Below, piece after piece: positions 6,490 through 8,198 of a stretch of 8,198 bases of DNA. Position 1 is the first letter of the stretch. Every line of letters starts with the position of its first letter. This DNA is from an uncultured Planctomycetota bacterium (GTDB lineage: Bacteria; Planctomycetota; UBA1135; UBA2386): the NCBI GenBank assembly GCA_903925435.1, contig CAIYFF010000468.1, forward strand, positions 1 to 8,198, given 5' to 3'. The notes beneath the pieces are model-generated. The model worked only from the letters and a program-made list of their open reading frames with translations. It was not told where the DNA came from and ran no database searches. The translations under genes were made by a program, and so were the position numbers.

Positions 6490-8034
6490 ATGACGACGCT
6501 CCGCACGATTGCCGTTGCCTTGCTGATCGCGTTCGCGCCTGTGGCGCTCGCGCAGCAGGACACGCCTAAGGACAAGTTCGCGAAGGCGAGCCAGGACCTC
6601 CAAAAGCAGCTCGCCGACTCGCTCGCGGAGCTCGACGCCGCGATGAAGCAGATCGCGGATGAGAAGATCCCGCTCGGCCGCCAACTGCGTGATCTCGAGT
6701 CCGAGCTTGCGCAATTGCGTGCCACGGCAGCCGACAAGTCGAGGCAGCTCGACGTCAGCTCGCAGGCTCTCGGCAACCTCACGGCTGAGATCAAGCGCGG
6801 CAAGGACGAGGTCAGCTACCTCTCGAACCTGTTCACGGAATACGTGCGCAACTTCGAGTCGTCGCTGCACATCGCCGAAGTGCAGGTCCACGCGAAGGAC
6901 CTCGCAGACGCGAAGCTCGCCGCGGACAACCAGGCGCTCGAGCAGGATGCGGTGTTCGCCGCGCAGGCGGGCGTGGTGACGCGTTCGATCCAGCGCATCG
7001 CCGATTGCGTCGGTGGCTCGTCCTACGACGGTCGCGCGGTCGCGCCGAGCGGCACGCTGACGAACGGCACGTTTGCCCTCTTCGGCCCGCTCGCGGTGTT
7101 CCGCGGCAAGGACGGCGCGGTGGTTGGCACCGTCGAGCAGAAGCTCGGCTCGCTGGAGCCGTCGGTGACTGCGTATCCGATGCCGGAGCAGAACGCTGCC
7201 GCTTCCGCGTTCGTAGCAGCGCGTCGCGGCGATCTGCCGGTCGATCCGACCCTCGGCTCTGCGCTCAAGGTCGCGGAGACGGAAGAGACGATCGTCGAAC
7301 ACTTCCTCGCTGGTGGTGCGGTCATGTGGCCGATCCTCGCGGTCGGCGTCGCTGCGTTGCTCGTCGCCATCTACAAGTGGGTCGCGTTGAGCCTCGTGAA
7401 GCGTCCGAACCGTCGTCAGGTCAAGACGCTGCTCGAGTCGGTGCGCGAGAAGGACTTCGCTGCGGCGCAGGCCGTTGGCAAGGAGATGAAGGGCCCGATC
7501 GGCGAGATGCTCGCTGCTGGCGCCGCAAACCTCGAGGAGTCGAGCGAGCTGCTTGAGGAAGTGCTGTTCGAGCGCATCCTCGCCGCCAAGCTGCGCATCC
7601 AGAGCCTGTTGCCGTTCCTCGCGGTGTCGGCTTCGTCCGCGCCGCTGCTCGGCCTGCTCGGCACCGTGACGGGCATCATCCAGACCTTCAAGCAGATCAC
7701 GATCTACGGCAGCGGCGACGTGAAGTCGTTGTCGGGCGGTATCTCGGAAGCGCTCATCACGACGGAATACGGACTCATTGTCGCGATCCCGTCGTTGCTG
7801 CTGCACTCGTTGCTGTCGCGCAAGGCGCGCGGACTCGTCAGCGAGATGGAGACGCTCGCGGTGCAGTTCACCAACGCGGCCGGCCTCGGCGGCGGATCGA
7901 GCAGCGGTGGTTCGTCGGCCGCAGCGGCCTACCAGCCTTCGGATGTTCGTGAACAAGTGCGCGCGGTGATCGGCGAGATCCTCGGTCCAGTGCTCGATGG
8001 CGAAGACGGCGGCGCGAAGCCGCGCGTCAGCTGA
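6490..8034 (+). CDS. TtpC-like protein: periplasmic coiled coil fused to MotA/TolQ/ExbB proton-channel domain
   Basis: This encodes 514 residues. The start at ATG 6490 gives a signal peptide (residues 1-21, hydrophobic core AVALLIAFAPVA, cut after ALA) and has a good ribosome-binding site. The frame remains open upstream, but that extension overlaps DUF3450 and has no sensible protein. Residues 27-110 and about 135-170 are coiled coil (SLAELDAAMKQIADEKIPL, LRDLESELAQLRATAADKS). A periplasmic region follows (GTFALFGPLAVFRGKDG at 193-209). The channel domain has three hydrophobic helices at about 272-300 (GGAVMWPILAVGVAALLVA), 372-400 (LLGLLGTVTGIIQTF) and 421-442 (ALITTEYGLIVAIP). Thr392 and Thr425 correspond to the pore threonines of ExbB. 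A Gly/Ser linker (466-478) and a short charged tail end the protein. In Vibrio, TtpC joins ExbB2/ExbD2/TonB2 and is needed for uptake through that system. The length and N-terminal fusion distinguish it from ordinary ExbB (about 240 residues). Confidence 0.9.
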   Translation: MTTLRTIAVALLIAFAPVALAQQDTPKDKFAKASQDLQKQLADSLAELDAAMKQIADEKIPLGRQLRDLESELAQLRATAADKSRQLDVSSQALGNLTAEIKRGKDEVSYLSNLFTEYVRNFESSLHIAEVQVHAKDLADAKLAADNQALEQDAVFAAQAGVVTRSIQRIADCVGGSSYDGRAVAPSGTLTNGTFALFGPLAVFRGKDGAVVGTVEQKLGSLEPSVTAYPMPEQNAAASAFVAARRGDLPVDPTLGSALKVAETEETIVEHFLAGGAVMWPILAVGVAALLVAIYKWVALSLVKRPNRRQVKTLLESVREKDFAAAQAVGKEMKGPIGEMLAAGAANLEESSELLEEVLFERILAAKLRIQSLLPFLAVSASSAPLLGLLGTVTGIIQTFKQITIYGSGDVKSLSGGISEALITTEYGLIVAIPSLLLHSLLSRKARGLVSEMETLAVQFTNAAGLGGGSSSGGSSAAAAYQPSDVREQVRAVIGEILGPVLDGEDGGAKPRVS

Positions 8035-8059
8035 AGCAAGGCAACCAGAGCAACCCGCG

Positions 8060-8198
8060 ATGGACTACATCCCCGAACCCCTGCTGCGGCTCTGGTCCGA
8101 AGCCATGGCGATCTGGATCGCCGGCGGTTGGGCCATGTGGCCGATCGCCTTCACGGCGGTGGTCCTGTTCGGGCTTGGCAGCAGCGTGGCCGTTGGCC
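8060..8198 (+). CDS. Second MotA/TolQ/ExbB-type channel protein, N-terminal fragment (3' end outside window)
   Basis: The gene starts at ATG 8060, 25 bases after the TtpC-like stop, and is open to the window edge (46 full codons). A weak AGAG element sits at 8047-8050. After a short amphipathic lead (MDYIPEPLLRLWSEAMAIW) comes a hydrophobic helix containing GGWAMWPIAFTAVVLFGLG. This matches the first membrane helix of ExbB-type proteins and shares the core A-G-G-x-x-M-W-P-I with the TtpC-like neighbour (AGGAVMWPI). There is no signal peptide plus coiled coil, so it should be the short, standard ExbB of the module rather than another TtpC. Its position after ttpC is the same as exbB2 in Vibrio TonB2 clusters. 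The assignment rests on one helix and on context. Confidence 0.75.
   Translation, partial: MDYIPEPLLRLWSEAMAIWIAGGWAMWPIAFTAVVLFGLGSSVAVG

Larger units (their letters stand above)
2635..8198 (+). other. Predicted transcription unit: receptor - DUF3450 - TtpC-like - ExbB-like
   Basis: Four genes in the same direction have gaps of 40, 17 and 25 bases, with no terminator-like hairpin seen in these gaps. The products fit one pathway: outer-membrane receptor, periplasmic factor, TtpC-like channel-associated factor and ExbB-type channel subunit. The unit runs off the right end of the window. In the comparable TonB2 clusters of Vibrio the ExbB gene is followed by exbD and tonB, so these are expected next. 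Whether the TPR-like gene at 1268 is cotranscribed is open, because a 131-base gap and a possible hairpin separate it. Co-transcription is inferred from spacing only. Confidence 0.65.

Noticed and set aside
6418..7956. 512-codon open frame on the - strand opposite the TtpC-like gene
   Set aside because: The composition is Arg/Leu/Glu-rich with no recognisable motif, and it lies antisense to a confident channel-protein gene. It is a codon-bias shadow.

Overview
The window is GC-rich, densely coding DNA with every recognisable gene on the + strand. It comes from a Gram-negative (two-membrane) bacterium: there is a complete TonB-dependent outer-membrane receptor, several exported proteins with signal peptides, and inner-membrane proton-channel proteins. 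The style of the first, truncated protein (a large secreted repeat-type protein with a C-terminal beta-sandwich-like domain), the weak Shine-Dalgarno signals and the carboxypeptidase-regulatory-type extension on the receptor suggest a marine Planctomycetota lineage. This taxonomic guess is an inference and was not tested by any search.

Layout. (1) 3-1112: C-terminal part of a large secreted protein of unknown function, followed by a strong hairpin (1138-1167) that probably ends its transcript. (2) 1268-2503: an exported, all-helical, TPR-like protein of unknown function. (3) 2635-5574: a full-length TonB-dependent receptor with signal peptide, carboxypeptidase-regulatory-like domain, TonB-box-like segment, plug and barrel. 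(4) 5615-6472: a DUF3450 family periplasmic coiled-coil protein. (5) 6490-8034: a TtpC-like protein, made of a periplasmic coiled-coil region fused to a MotA/TolQ/ExbB proton-channel domain. (6) 8060 to the window edge: the first 46 codons of a second, smaller MotA/TolQ/ExbB protein.

Genes 3-6 are separated by 40, 17 and 25 bases and probably form one transcription unit. DUF3450 - TtpC-like - ExbB-like is the start of the TonB2/TtpC-type energy-transduction module known from Vibrio and relatives. The proton motive force is harvested by ExbB/ExbD, TonB carries the energy across the periplasm, and TtpC is an extra factor required there. In this window the module is joined directly to an outer-membrane receptor gene and preceded by a TPR-like gene. 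It therefore looks like a dedicated uptake system for one unknown substrate. ExbD and TonB genes are expected just downstream of the window. No RNA genes, mobile elements, CRISPR arrays or insertion sequences were seen.
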